From Streptacidiphilus albus JL83 (lineage in GTDB: Bacteria > Actinomycetota > Actinomycetes > Streptomycetales > Streptomycetaceae): a stretch of DNA of 64,000 nucleotides. Where the stretch lies: NCBI RefSeq assembly GCF_000744705.1, contig NZ_JQML01000001.1, forward strand, positions 7,326,017 to 7,390,016, read 5' to 3'. The position numbers and the translations under genes are program-made. This document shows positions 28,501-35,277 of this stretch, piece after piece; the stretch's first letter is position 1; the number at the start of each line of letters is the position of its first letter. Under the pieces are notes generated by a model that was not told the origin of the DNA, did no database searches, and worked only from the letters and a program-made list of their open reading frames with translations.

Positions 28501-29576
28501 GCCGCATCCAGCGCGAGGAGCAGCAGCTCCAGGGCTTCTACGAGTCGGTGTCCACCGACACCCACGCCCCCGACCCGGTGGCTGCGGCGGCCGACCGGGT
28601 ACTGAAGGGCATGATGGGCGGCACCGGCAGCAGTACCGGCCTGACCTCGGGCGGCAGCGACCCGGCGGCGGGGCGCGCGGCCAACAAGTCCGCCGCGCGG
28701 CGCAACATCGTCAACACCTACGTGTGGACCGCGGCCGGCGGGCTGTTCGCCGAGACCACCGCCACCACCGACCAGGTCACCCAGTCCACCGCCGGGGACT
28801 ACAGCGTCAGCGGCAGCGCGACCTTCCAGACCGGCTTCGAGGTCGAGATCGGCCCCGTCGGCTTCAAGGCCGGCTTCGAGGCCACCCTGGGCGGCGGCTA
28901 CAGCGTCACGCGCCGCAAGACCAAGGACGCCACCCGCACCTTCAGCCTGGACGTCGTCGCCCAGCCGGGGCACAACCTGCAGAAGTACAACGGCACCGAC
29001 CCCGTCTTCGACGCCAACAACCAGCCCGTCCTGGTCCCCGGACGCGTCGACGCCTACCGGTTCATGTCCTTCTACCTGGACACCTCCAGCGACAACTACG
29101 AGGACTTCTACGGCAAGGTCATCGACCCCCAGTGGATCGAGACCAGCAACGACCCCAATGCCAAGGAACTGGCCAAGGCCCGCCAGAGCGACCGCAAACC
29201 CCCCTGCTGGCGCATCCTGCACCGCGTCACCTTCGTCAGCCGCGTCCAGGACACCACCAGCACCACCGCCTCGCTGGGAAGCGCCCTGGGCGCACTGGGC
29301 ATCACCAGCGACTACCAGCTGATGAAGCAACTCGAACCCCACATGGTCGGCGCCACCAGCAACCTGGCCGACCTCACCACCGCCGCCAAGACCCTCATCG
29401 CCACCCAGTTCACCACCCTGACCCCCTACACCGACACCATCACCACCCGCCTCGCCGCCTACTACAACATCCCCACCCCGGCACCCACCCCGACCCTCAC
29501 CCCCGCGCCGACCCCGACCCTCACCCCCGCGCCGACCCCGGCCCCGGCCCCGCGCCGGCCCCCGCCGGCACGTTGA
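22560..29576 (+). CDS. Giant LamG-repeat protein, about 2338 aa, no signal peptide
   Basis: ATG at 22560 has GAGGAG ten bases upstream; GTG at 22551 is an alternative. No signal peptide, lipobox or anchor is seen. The N-terminus (MQDRTLTKVYRDKAYVSTTT) begins a beta-rich region. Concanavalin/LamG-type domains follow at about 333-520 (TFEAWVRP...DIDEVRLWNRARTAAD), about 1000-1235 (two, FTIEVWARR and DEYRLWGRVRTPDEI), about 1307-1490 (LTLEAFVRL...EARIWNVARDKGQI), and a degenerate one near 1580 (DELRVWRTCRTQEQ). A coiled coil lies at about 650-734. Residues about 1780-1855 and 2053-2130 are Ser/Thr-alternating beta stretches (NSWSNDTQVSQGATTTRTSS; STAGDYSVSGSATFQTGFEV), recalling amphipathic hairpins of pore-forming proteins, which is speculative. 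The tail is Pro/Thr-rich. Confidence 0.85.
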   Translation: MQDRTLTKVYRDKAYVSTTTVRHGGTTVAFAMDNQQRIYYSVLDLESAQDVRGPLDAAYWNADPGLLAFPSEIVDPGSPAPVAMVMPTVKKGSRVETAPEKLFAGESDPFLSSTARLTAAAPIQVVSDGRYILVFRQSIGADDPNAVFQTSGTALSGDPARTDYTMTTGPNPAKIAPVDASLLVDRFVLVGSVLKPVVEVRYQRSRSKFAPAAEGTDTLGTRDMDGKLFYEPTSKLSFVRRVQDGGFAVLLLPTAVDGVSRWQLFVNNTAKGQIDSFSCEQGKDGLFNIAGTQLYTSPDPRFASSVLEREPGIDPNTRLPLVPVPASTDRAGTALRFSAGPPCVLKLVNINMAAGTGACTFEAWVRPTMPSGTIAATYDESRADGFHLGVNASGRLWIGQGSGGWSVTGSQALTMGVYTHVAAVFDQLTVTLFVNGVSVGTGAVPVAVGPSCVDYLGSRSVAGQVVEQFVGDIDEVRLWNRARTAADFADRGRRLVGIEPGLVTYYRFDEGAGGLTANQCDNASPAMLNGPVWVASDAPAGDGPGLSRDVFTFGPSTAVRQAAGPLAATLYFQQEPAPTGYGAAPTQEKRQARVLLACATTGPAPTGGSADRRYVATVDFALTRDGRLAMVPTLVPLAEVGKPAPTQNLDTITAAQNRVTAAQTQLATDQAQADLLQPTLNYIADIARFSFRDQQRALLVRTVPPLRLAADRLGFDQAQLAAAQQALATLTGGMQGGSEVVLAMPKVSTDREGLSVYASLLTFAWTTDAPSLLESSTGDVVLYFRGGNGQFFSAYYAADVSRATRTIAVGTGQLTLLARDSAATLADFALSVADGATADLCQVTVTAGAVTETFPGVPRQATAFAQVLNGVRPPGTVLGTVGSAQGQIIELAAALTQPLAAGAAISVGGQVRTVAAAVSAGANKITVTANGDLSGTVGQQLRTALYDYATATCTTVGAVLDRGSQIVGVNLLNPSAPVPNGAAADGAGPLVPRWHGNSPGRALSFDGKAQYLSLPQAGWPKVTSPADLTVEAWVNPSMTSSRSRIWHAAVPGAPYTLALEPGAPTSAFALDGSSWVDCGSGIALAGQSFTIEVWARRLNGGRQDTLFGHGGLTMTDPNLYLGFNQANQMLFGWSGDELATPSLAVDLGWHCWSASFDVSTGIRTLYCDGIQVAQGQANAPYSGAGRTMLGVAGWGGGWAADAIVDEYRLWGRVRTPDEIAAFVNRQLSGQEPGLLGYWSFPGASTVDRSGNGHDGIMVGKPILTQSAQRGFSLAAGVGTQFFRSQEAFPAGDWSHVAMAFRQDWAMAMDGDGYLDAGGPDGLDLVDDLTLEAFVRLDTLGTVHGLIGKGAIGSGKAASAVPYSFYVESDGQLAFTFESGAGGRGQQQVFRSGSVLKAGVFTKVAVTRKSGEDKSGTVGIRFYINGQVVGGDPQTYGGPKPVGNDANCEIGRYRISTSALGLRGTLAEARIWNVARDKGQIGAPVTAKSQGLVAWWGFHESAGATTADGCDSYPAQVRGPLRVRTPDPAGNSLTFYHSGNPSIAVLDTVIDDLTVMGPNQVTAAARTDASGQPTEVLTGALDELRVWRTCRTQEQLLDNMFTRLRGERGDLMAYYPFDNASTVPGATVTDAGLQGCDLTPSATAPGIVLSTAPISDDTAEVRSALTGTLTPFSALVTGTPSASEYADLQRDAHGKTIGVMKRSYTSLRGTSWVLTTGFKVGDLTTTWVGQAQFNPQLVGYLEGAPPVPSENLIAGTADDYSGASTVGFVQANTVANTISSDSKTSVDASAKATFEGSVGDDTFVVAAPLGAGTAKPLSSLKASAGGTVEMKYSNSWSNDTQVSQGATTTRTSSVTLAGHWEPTDPTAQLNPTAGRRWAPANTGFAIVQSDTADQYALRLAHSGVLVAYRMVPNPDIPRDWNVIAFPINPRYTKQGTLDGLVGYSAQGTAATLQPFADPSFPNAGDGGAYSYYRPREAYAIKRRIQREEQQLQGFYESVSTDTHAPDPVAAAADRVLKGMMGGTGSSTGLTSGGSDPAAGRAANKSAARRNIVNTYVWTAAGGLFAETTATTDQVTQSTAGDYSVSGSATFQTGFEVEIGPVGFKAGFEATLGGGYSVTRRKTKDATRTFSLDVVAQPGHNLQKYNGTDPVFDANNQPVLVPGRVDAYRFMSFYLDTSSDNYEDFYGKVIDPQWIETSNDPNAKELAKARQSDRKPPCWRILHRVTFVSRVQDTTSTTASLGSALGALGITSDYQLMKQLEPHMVGATSNLADLTTAAKTLIATQFTTLTPYTDTITTRLAAYYNIPTPAPTPTLTPAPTPTLTPAPTPAPAPRRPPPAR
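29491..29538 (+). repeat. Two perfect 24-bp tandem repeats in the Pro/Thr linker
   Basis: Units 29491-29514 and 29515-29538 are identical and encode PTLTPAPT. The following 30 bases are a degenerate CCG/GCC run. Such DNA is prone to slippage and to sequencing error, and it lies just before the frame change at the end of the giant gene. Confidence 0.8.
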
Positions 29577-29860
29577 CCGCCAGCGCCAGCACGCTCGCCC
29601 ACGGGGCAACCATCACCTTCCAGTACGCCACCGCCCCGGCCACCGCCGGCACCAAGAACTGGATCGGCATCTACCCCACCGGAGTGACCCCCGGCACCGG
29701 GGAGTCCCTCACCTACCAGTACGCCCCCACCACCAGCGGCAGCCTGACCTTCACCACCACCGCCGGCAGCCTCGCCAACCCCGGCAACTACGCCGCCTGG
29801 TACCTCCTCAACGACGCCTACACCGTCCTGGCCGGACCCACCCCCTTCACCGTGACCTGA
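29567..29860 (+). pseudogene. C-terminal Ig-like domain of the giant protein, out of frame
   Basis: The annotated frame stops at 29576, but a frame offset by one base continues from about 29567 with a well-formed domain: GTLTASASTLAHGATITFQY, NWIGIYPTGVTPGTG, SLTYQYAPTTSGSLTF, NYAAWYLLNDAYTVL, ending FTVT. This is a beta-sandwich of the kind found at the C-terminus of secreted phosphoesterase-like proteins. It has no start codon or ribosome site. The Pro-rich linker reads sensibly in both frames, so one indel in 29539-29566 would join it to the giant protein. Confidence 0.65.
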
Positions 29861-29875
29861 CCACCACCCGCACCA

Positions 29876-29932
29876 CCGCCCACGCCCCACCGCAAGCCCC
29901 CCAACGGAACAACGAGGCGGCGGCGTGGGCGG
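29876..29932 (+). terminator. Possible terminator after the giant gene
   Basis: Arms CCGCCCACGCC and GGCGTGGGCGG form an 11-bp stem with a long 35-nt loop, 15 bases after the stop at 29860. The position supports 29860 rather than 29576 as the true end of the gene. Confidence 0.4.
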
Positions 29933-30114
29933 GGCGGTGCTCCGTACAGCGACCCGGCCATAGTGCCCGTTTCTCAACCTGATATCTGGATCTTCGAATG
30001 GGTCTACGGTGGTGGTGTGTCCGGGTCTGGCGGGCACCTGCTGACGGGCCGTCTCATCCGCCATCGCCTTGAACGCCACGTCGGGGCGCCGCAGCAGTCC
30101 GGTGGTCACGGTGG

Positions 30115-30870
30115 CCGCGCCGCGAGATCGTCGACGGGATCCGCTACCTGGTCGATAACGGCATAAAGTGGCGCGCTATGCCTGCGGATTTTCCGCCCTG
30201 GGGCACGATTTACGGGTTCATGGCCAGGTGGGCGGCCACCGAGGTGATGGGGCTGATCCGCGACCACCTGCGCCGCGAGGTCCGCCTTGCCTCGGGCAGG
30301 AACCCCAAAGCGGCGGCGGCCATCATCGACTCCCAGAGCATCAAGGGCGCCGAGACCGTCTCCAAAACCACACGCGGGTTCGATGCGGCGAAGAAAATAT
30401 CGGGCAGGAAGCGGCACCTGGTGGTCGACACCCGGGGCCTGATGCTGCTGGTCATGGTGACTCCGGCCTCGATGACCGACAGGGACGCGGCCAAGGAGGT
30501 CCTGTTCCGATTGAGGATCATGCACCCGGAGATCGCGATCGTCTGGGCCGACTCCGCCTACGCCGGGCAGCTCGTCACCTGGGCCAGGACCTACCTGAAC
30601 CTCACCATCAAGACCGTCAAACGCCCACCCGGGGCGAAGGGCTTCGTCATCCTGCCGCGCCGGTGGGTGGTCGAGCGTTCGATCTCGTGGATGATGCGGG
30701 CCCGCCGGCATTGCCGCGACTACGAGAGGCGCCCGGAGATCAGCGAGAGTCTGATCATCTGGGCGGCCGTGACCCTCATGACCCGCCGCCTCACCCGCAC
30801 ACCCGCCAGTAAGAAACCAACCGCGCAGCCGGGCCCCGCCCTGTTCCAGCCCGCGCCGATCGCCGCTTGA
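30115..30870 (+). pseudogene. IS5-family transposase, N-terminus degraded
   Basis: From 30115 the frame reads PRREIVDGIRYLVDNGIKWR, then AMPADFPPWGTIYG, and keeps the full catalytic part: IIDSQSIKGAETVSK, FDAAKKISGRKRHLVVDTRG, VWADSAYAGQLV, and VVERSISWM. The only internal start is ATG at 30178, which omits about 45 N-terminal residues. Upstream bases to about 30050 resemble the missing part in another frame (QQSGGHGGR), so a one-base indel near 30110 is likely. No clear terminal repeats or target duplication were found. It is related to, but not the same as, the transposase at 20393. Confidence 0.8.
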
Positions 30871-30920
30871 GCGAGCCCACTGACCTGCCGCCCCGGGGGC
30901 ACCCCCGCTGCTGGCAGCGG

Positions 30921-30950
30921 CGGGGCAGCCGCCGACCAGCGGCTGCCCCG
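30921..30950. terminator. Hairpin downstream of the 30.9-kb transposase
   Basis: An 11-bp stem (CGGGGCAGCCG and complement) with an 8-nt loop, 50 bases past the transposase stop. Confidence 0.55.
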
Positions 30951-31441
30951 TCTGGGTACTCCTCACGGCCCCTGGCAGCACCGGCGATGATCCGACGGTG
31001 TCGACAGCCAGCGGCCATGGGCCCTGCTTCCGCGCGGCCGGGCCCTCGACTTCGAGGACGTCCTGGGCGACCCTGGCAGCAACGCCGCCGGAAGAGGGCG
31101 GCCCGCACCGGACGCCTTCCGGTACGGACCGCCCTGCCGCCGATACCCCCCAGTTCGGCGGCATCGCGCAGCACCGGTGGAGAACCCAATTCCGCACCGG
31201 CGCCCCGCGGCCCCACGCTTCCCCAGCACTCAAGGACGTGTGCACGGGGGTGATGCGACCGGCGGTACGCGAGGGTGGCGTGGTGCTGCCTTCCCCTGCC
31301 GAGCCGGTGCATTTTCCCACGTCAAGCGCACACGGCCGGGGTCTGGGGCAGCTCCGCCAGCATAGGACGCAGGCACACTTCTGGATAGACCACCCACGAG
31401 ACCGAGGTGCGGGAAGGCGCCCTGGCTCCGCCGCACGGGGG
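30951..31441. other. Intergenic region, no gene seen
   Basis: About 490 bp between the transposase hairpin and the stop of the SnoaL-like gene. Open frames exist on both strands because of the GC content, but none has protein-like composition or a ribosome site. Confidence 0.4.
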
Positions 31442-31858
31442 CTACTTGGGGCCGGCGGGGGTGAGGTAGGTGTCGGTGGCGCTCTGGTCGCCGGTGTACT
31501 GGCGGATCTCGCTGATCTTCCCGTCGGTGAAGGTGATGGCGTTCATCCCGCGGGTGTCGAAGGTCGCCGGGGAGCCGGTGGTGCGGTGGGCCTGGATGTG
31601 CAGCTCGACCAGGACCTGGTTGCCGGCGGCGGCGATGTTCTCGACGTCGAAGGTGACGTGGTCGGTCTGCTTGCGCACGTTGCGGTAGAAGTCCAGGACG
31701 CCCTGCTTGCCGGTGTGCTTGCGGGCGTGCGGGTGCTGGCCGGGCACGTGGACGCTGGCCTGCTCGTGCAGGAACTCTGCCTCGATGTGGGTGAGGTCGC
31801 CCTTGTTGAGGGCGGCGAACAGGTCCTGGACCGTCGAGATGTTGGACTGCTCGGACAT
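31442..31858 (-). CDS. SnoaL/NTF2-like protein, 138 aa
   Basis: AGGAGG lies six bases before the ATG at 31858. The fold pattern is that of SnoaL-like NTF2 proteins: an N-terminal helix (STVQDLFAALNKGDL), the HVPGQHP loop, GKQGVLDFYRNVRKQ, and C-terminal strands FDTRGMNAITFTDGKISEIR then QYTGDQSATDTYL. Such proteins act as small hydrolases, isomerases or binding proteins in secondary metabolism or stress. The role here is unknown. It stands alone, with a palindrome 276 bp upstream. Confidence 0.85.
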   Translation of the reverse strand: MSEQSNISTVQDLFAALNKGDLTHIEAEFLHEQASVHVPGQHPHARKHTGKQGVLDFYRNVRKQTDHVTFDVENIAAAGNQVLVELHIQAHRTTGSPATFDTRGMNAITFTDGKISEIRQYTGDQSATDTYLTPAGPK

Positions 31859-32133
31859 GAAGTCCTCCTGTGGCGCAGTTTCCGTGCCCGACGGCGGGGT
31901 CTGGGCCCATATGGCACGCGGCGGGGCATCCGAAGCTCGCGAGCCGATCACTCAGGCGAATCATTCGGACACCTTGGGTTACAGGGCCATCCTGTTCCCC
32001 CGCCCACCGGAATACAAGGGCCGACTCCCCCCTGGTCCGGGCGGCGGACACGACAGCACGCGGCCATCGTCTCCGCACACCGGCCCGCACCACGCGGCGA
32101 AGGGGGCCCACTCGCACGATGCCTGCCGGAAAA

Positions 32134-32163
32134 CGAGGTTGACCTGTCGTCAGGTCAACCTCG
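32134..32163. promoter_or_regulatory. Operator-like palindrome with AGGTTGAC half-sites
   Basis: Arms CGAGGTTGACCTG and their exact complement around TCGT (13-bp arms). The core AGGTTGAC/GTCAACCT also forms the palindrome in front of the MarR-regulated hydrolase at 35226-35253. It may be a second target of that MarR protein or the remains of a promoter region cut by the IS at 32377. Confidence 0.5.
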
Positions 32164-32376
32164 GCCAACGGAATGGGTGAGCCTGAACCCGACCCTCACC
32201 CACGAAGCCGCCCCTCCTTCAATGACGTCACACGGTCAACGGCCCGCCAGTACACGGCCGGGTGCGTTCCCCACAGGCTTCACGCCCCGGGGTTGCGCTG
32301 CCGTGGTATCGGCTGCCGTTCGCCGGGAGCCGGATCGGGCATGCGCACCCGTCGCGGAGCCGGGCAGGTCCGGCCC

Positions 32377-33583
32377 TGCGCCTGCCGACAACCCCATCCG
32401 TGCAGTTCAGGCGGCATGTTGGTACTCGTGGATCACGCCGCCGAGTCGGTCGTGTCGGCGTATGTCGAGTCGGGCGATGCGATCGGGATCGGTGATCGGT
32501 TCGGGTGCTGTGCGGAGCGGGCTTGCTTGGGCGAGGGCTTGATGGGCCCGGTGGGTGTTGTGGTGGGTTTCGAACTCGTGTAGGGCGTGGCGCAGGTGGT
32601 GCTCGTTCCAGATGAGGGTGCGGTCCAGGAGTTCGTGGCGGCAGGTCTGCACCCAGCGTTCCATGATGGAGTTCATCCGGGGAACGCGCACGCCGCTGAG
32701 GACGGTGGTGATGCCGGCGTCGGCGAGGACCTGGTCGAACAGGGCGGGGAACTTCGCGTCGTGGTCCCGGATCAGGTATTTGACCTTCGCGCCGGCGTCC
32801 TCCAGATCCATTGCGAGGTTCCTGGCTGCCTGGGTGACCCAGGCGGCGGTGGGATGGGCGGTCGTGCCGAGGATGCGTACACGCCGGGTGCCGTGTGCGA
32901 TGACTGCGAGGATGTACTGGCGCTGGCCGGTGAGGGTGACGGTCTCGATGAAGTCGCAGGCGAGCAGGGCGTCGGCCTGGGAACGCAGGAAGTCGGCCCA
33001 GGTGGTCGAGGACCTGTCCGGAGCGGGGTCGATGCCCTCGGCCTTGAGGATCTCCCAGACGGTGGAGGCAGCGATTTTGATGCCGAGCGTGGTGAGTTCG
33101 CCGTGGATCCTGCGGTAGCCCCACGAAGGGTTTTCGCGGACGAGCCGGAGGACGAGGGCACGGATGGAGCGTACGGTGCGCGGTCGGCCCGGGCGTTTGG
33201 GCCGTGAGGCGTTCGCGTGCCGTCGCCTGAGCAGGTCGCGGTGCCAGCGCAGCAGGGTGTCGGGTCGGACCACGAGGCGGAGCCGGCGCAGGAGGCTGCG
33301 GGGGAGTGGCGTGAGGAGTGCGGCGAGGAAGGCCCTGTCCTCGGGAGCAAACCTGACCTTCGCTGCGCCGAGTTGCCGTTCGAGGATGGTGATCTGGTGG
33401 CGCAGGGCCAGGATCTCGGCGTCCTTGGCCTTGTCGCTCATGGGCAGCAGCCGCAGAGCGGCGAAGGCGTTGACCGCGGTCAGGTAGGCGAAGCGGAGTA
33501 GCACGGACGACCATCATGCCGCGCCGTCATAGAGCGACTGCAATGGGGGTTGACCTGCGCGGATGGCATTCTCGGCAGGCGCA
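32377..33583. mobile_element. IS with integrase-core transposase, 33-bp imperfect inverted ends
   Basis: The left end (32377-32409, starting TGCGCCTGCCGA) and right end (33551-33583) are inverted copies, 28 of 33 bases matching. They enclose one minus-strand transposase gene; its stop overlaps the inner edge of the left repeat. No target duplication is visible. Confidence 0.7.
32407..33504 (-). CDS. Integrase-core (rve) transposase, IS481/IS3-like, 365 aa
   Basis: N-terminal HTH-like part (KAKDAEILALRHQITILERQ, then LVVRPDTLLRWHRDLLRRR) followed by an HTH_21-like block, ENPSWGYRRIHGELTTLGIK. The DDE triad is in LLACDFIETVTL (Asp), LIRDHDAKFPALF (Asp) and RMNSIMERWVQTCR (Glu). The C-terminus EFETHHNTHRAHQALAQASP is typical of integrase-core transposases. 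The frame is complete, so the element may be active. Confidence 0.88.
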   Translation of the reverse strand: MLLRFAYLTAVNAFAALRLLPMSDKAKDAEILALRHQITILERQLGAAKVRFAPEDRAFLAALLTPLPRSLLRRLRLVVRPDTLLRWHRDLLRRRHANASRPKRPGRPRTVRSIRALVLRLVRENPSWGYRRIHGELTTLGIKIAASTVWEILKAEGIDPAPDRSSTTWADFLRSQADALLACDFIETVTLTGQRQYILAVIAHGTRRVRILGTTAHPTAAWVTQAARNLAMDLEDAGAKVKYLIRDHDAKFPALFDQVLADAGITTVLSGVRVPRMNSIMERWVQTCRHELLDRTLIWNEHHLRHALHEFETHHNTHRAHQALAQASPLRTAPEPITDPDRIARLDIRRHDRLGGVIHEYQHAA

Positions 33584-33638
33584 ACGTCGCAGACGACCAG
33601 GCCACCCCCACTCAAGAACACCCCCGACGTGTGCACCC

Positions 33639-34369
33639 AAGCGCCCCGGCCGGCCGCGTACCCTGCGCTCGATCCGGGCCCTGGTCCTGCGGCTGGCGCG
33701 GGAGAACAGCTCGTGGGGCTACCGCAGAATCCACGGCGAACTCGCTGCCCTGGGCGTCAAGGTAGCCGCCTCCACGGTCTGGGAGATCTTGAGGGAGCAC
33801 GGCATCGACCCCGCGCCGCAGCGGGAGCGCACCACCTGGGCGGCGTTCCTGCGCTCCCAGGCTGATGCGCTGCTGGCCTGCGACTTCCTGGAGACCCGCA
33901 CCCTGACCGGTACCCGGATGTACGTATGGCCACCGTGCTGGACTGCTTCAGCCGCAAGGTCGTGGGCTGGTCGATCGCGGACCACATGCGCACCGACCTG
34001 GTCGCCGACGCGCTGCGGATGGCGGCCCGGGGCCGCGGCGGTCTGGACGGCGCGGTGTTCCACAGCGACCACGGGGCGCAGTACGGCTCCCGGGCCTTCG
34101 CCGAGCTGTGCTCCGACCTGGGCGTCACCCGGTCGATGGGCGCGGTGGGCACCAGCGCGGACAACGCCGCCTGCGAGAGCTTCCACGCCTCCCTCAAACG
34201 CGAGACGCTCCAGGGCGCCCACGACTACGGCACCCCCACGACCTGCAGGAACACCGTCTTCGCCTGGCTGACCCGCTACAACACCCGCAGACGCCACTCC
34301 ACCAACGGCCAGGTCAGCCCCGTCGCCTACGAGCAGCAGCGGTCAGCTACCCTGGCACTCGCCGCATAA
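33639..34369 (+). pseudogene. Chimeric transposase remnant: IS481-like N-terminal half joined to IS3-type OrfB C-terminal half
   Basis: The first part (33639 to about 33925) reads KRPGRPRTLRSIRALVLRLA, SSWGYRRIHGELAALGVKVA and ALLACDFLETRTLTGTRMYV, closely matching the intact transposase at 32407. At about 33925 this stops and, in another frame, an IS3 OrfB end begins: ATVLDCFSRKVVGWSIADHM, FHSDHGAQYGSRAFAELC, NAACESFHASLKRET, TRYNTRRRHSTNGQVSPVAY. The catalytic Asp-Asp and Glu of the second part belong to OrfB. The junction changes both family and frame, so no full transposase can be made. Confidence 0.75.
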
Positions 34370-34385
34370 CCACACAAACCCGTGT

Positions 34386-34712
34386 CTACCACCCGGGGTG
34401 AAGCCCCGTCCGATCCGGGGCACTCGTATCGCGTTGCAGCATCTGGTCGAAGGTTCCGTCTCCGGCCCAGCGCCGGAACCGCGTGTGCAGCGTCCTCCAG
34501 GAGCCGTACCGCGCGGGCACGTCCCGCCAGGGCACCCCGGTCCGGAACTTCCACACAATCCCGTTCAGCACCGTCCGGTCATCCAGCCGAGGACGCCCCC
34601 TCGTCGGCCTTGGCAGCAGGGGCTCCGCAGATCCCATGCGGCGTCGGTGAGTTCATGACGGCGTATCACTCTGCCATGATCCACCGTATCCAAGATCACT
34701 TTGACGACACCG
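34386..34712 (-). pseudogene. IS5-type transposase N-terminal fragment
   Basis: Residues [39 protein letters not shown] and [19 protein letters not shown] are the N-terminal domain of an IS5-type transposase; the catalytic part is missing. HELTDAAW is found upstream in another frame, so there is also a frameshift near 34628. The outer end at about 34712, GCGGTGTCGTCAAAGTGATC on the minus strand, looks like an IS end and abuts the MarR stop codon. Confidence 0.65.
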
Positions 34713-34713
34713 C

Positions 34714-35190
34714 CTAGCGCAGTTCCTGTCCCGCCGCCCAGCCCGGAGCGTCGAGGTTGATGGGCGAGTCGCCGACGAATTGGGCGAGCTGCGTTTCCAG
34801 CTCGGCGAGTTCAGCGGCGCCCAGACGCACTTCCCAGCGGGCCCGCACCTCGTCGAAGATCGCCGTGCTCTCGGTGATCAGCCCGATCCCGTGATCGGTG
34901 ATCCGGATGTTCTTGCGGCGGCTGTCGGCGGGGTCGGTCTCGGTGGTGACGTACCCGCGTTCGACGAGCGCGGCGATCGTCTTCGCCGCGGCCTGCTTGG
35001 TGATGGCGAGTCTGCGGGCCAAGTCCGAGGCGCTGTCGGCGCCGGCTCGGATGGCCCGGATCGCGTACTCGTGCGACGGCCGGGCGTCGGGGTATCCCCG
35101 GGTCGCCAGCTCCCGGACCACTTCGTCCACCAGATTGCGATAGCTGCCCAGGAGCAGCAGGGCGAGATCGGCGCCGGATCGTGAGGACAT
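34714..35190 (-). CDS. MarR family transcriptional regulator, 158 aa
   Basis: Helical dimer segment (ALLLLGSYRNLVDEVVRELA) then the winged helix: SASDLARRLAITKQAAAKTI, LVERGYVTTETDPADSRRKN with the DxRxK-type wing, and RITDHGIGLITES. The ATG at 35190 is preferred over the GTG two codons upstream. The stop lies directly against an IS fragment, so the natural C-terminus could have been shortened. It is divergent from the alpha/beta hydrolase gene with a shared palindrome between them, so it most likely regulates that gene and itself. Confidence 0.88.
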   Translation of the reverse strand: MSSRSGADLALLLLGSYRNLVDEVVRELATRGYPDARPSHEYAIRAIRAGADSASDLARRLAITKQAAAKTIAALVERGYVTTETDPADSRRKNIRITDHGIGLITESTAIFDEVRARWEVRLGAAELAELETQLAQFVGDSPINLDAPGWAAGQELR

Positions 35191-35220
35191 GACCACAGTC
35201 TAGATCTTCCCTTGACCTGG

Positions 35221-35258
35221 ACAACCAGGTTGACCAACACTGGAGTCAACCTGATTGT
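35221..35258. promoter_or_regulatory. MarR operator overlapping the hydrolase promoter
   Basis: Arms CAGGTTGAC and GTCAACCTG (35226-35234, 35245-35253) extend with one mismatch to 14 bp on each side. The right arm ends next to a TATCAT -10 box (35260-35265) reading toward the hydrolase. Binding should block that promoter and the start of the divergent MarR transcript. Confidence 0.65.
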
Positions 35259-35277
35259 CTATCATGGGAGTCATCGC

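Noticed and set aside
26631..29609. Open frame of 992 codons on the minus strand opposite the giant LamG gene
   Set aside because: Low-complexity Gly/Val/Arg composition without motifs; shadow of the plus-strand gene.
29955..30010. Left end of the 30-kb IS matching the CCTGATAT end of the IS at 19758
   Set aside because: Only about eight bases agree and no partner repeat or target duplication was found.
30106..31320. Minus-strand frame of 404 codons opposite the degraded transposase
   Set aside because: No motif or ribosome site and it overlaps the plus-strand transposase; composition is that of a shadow frame.
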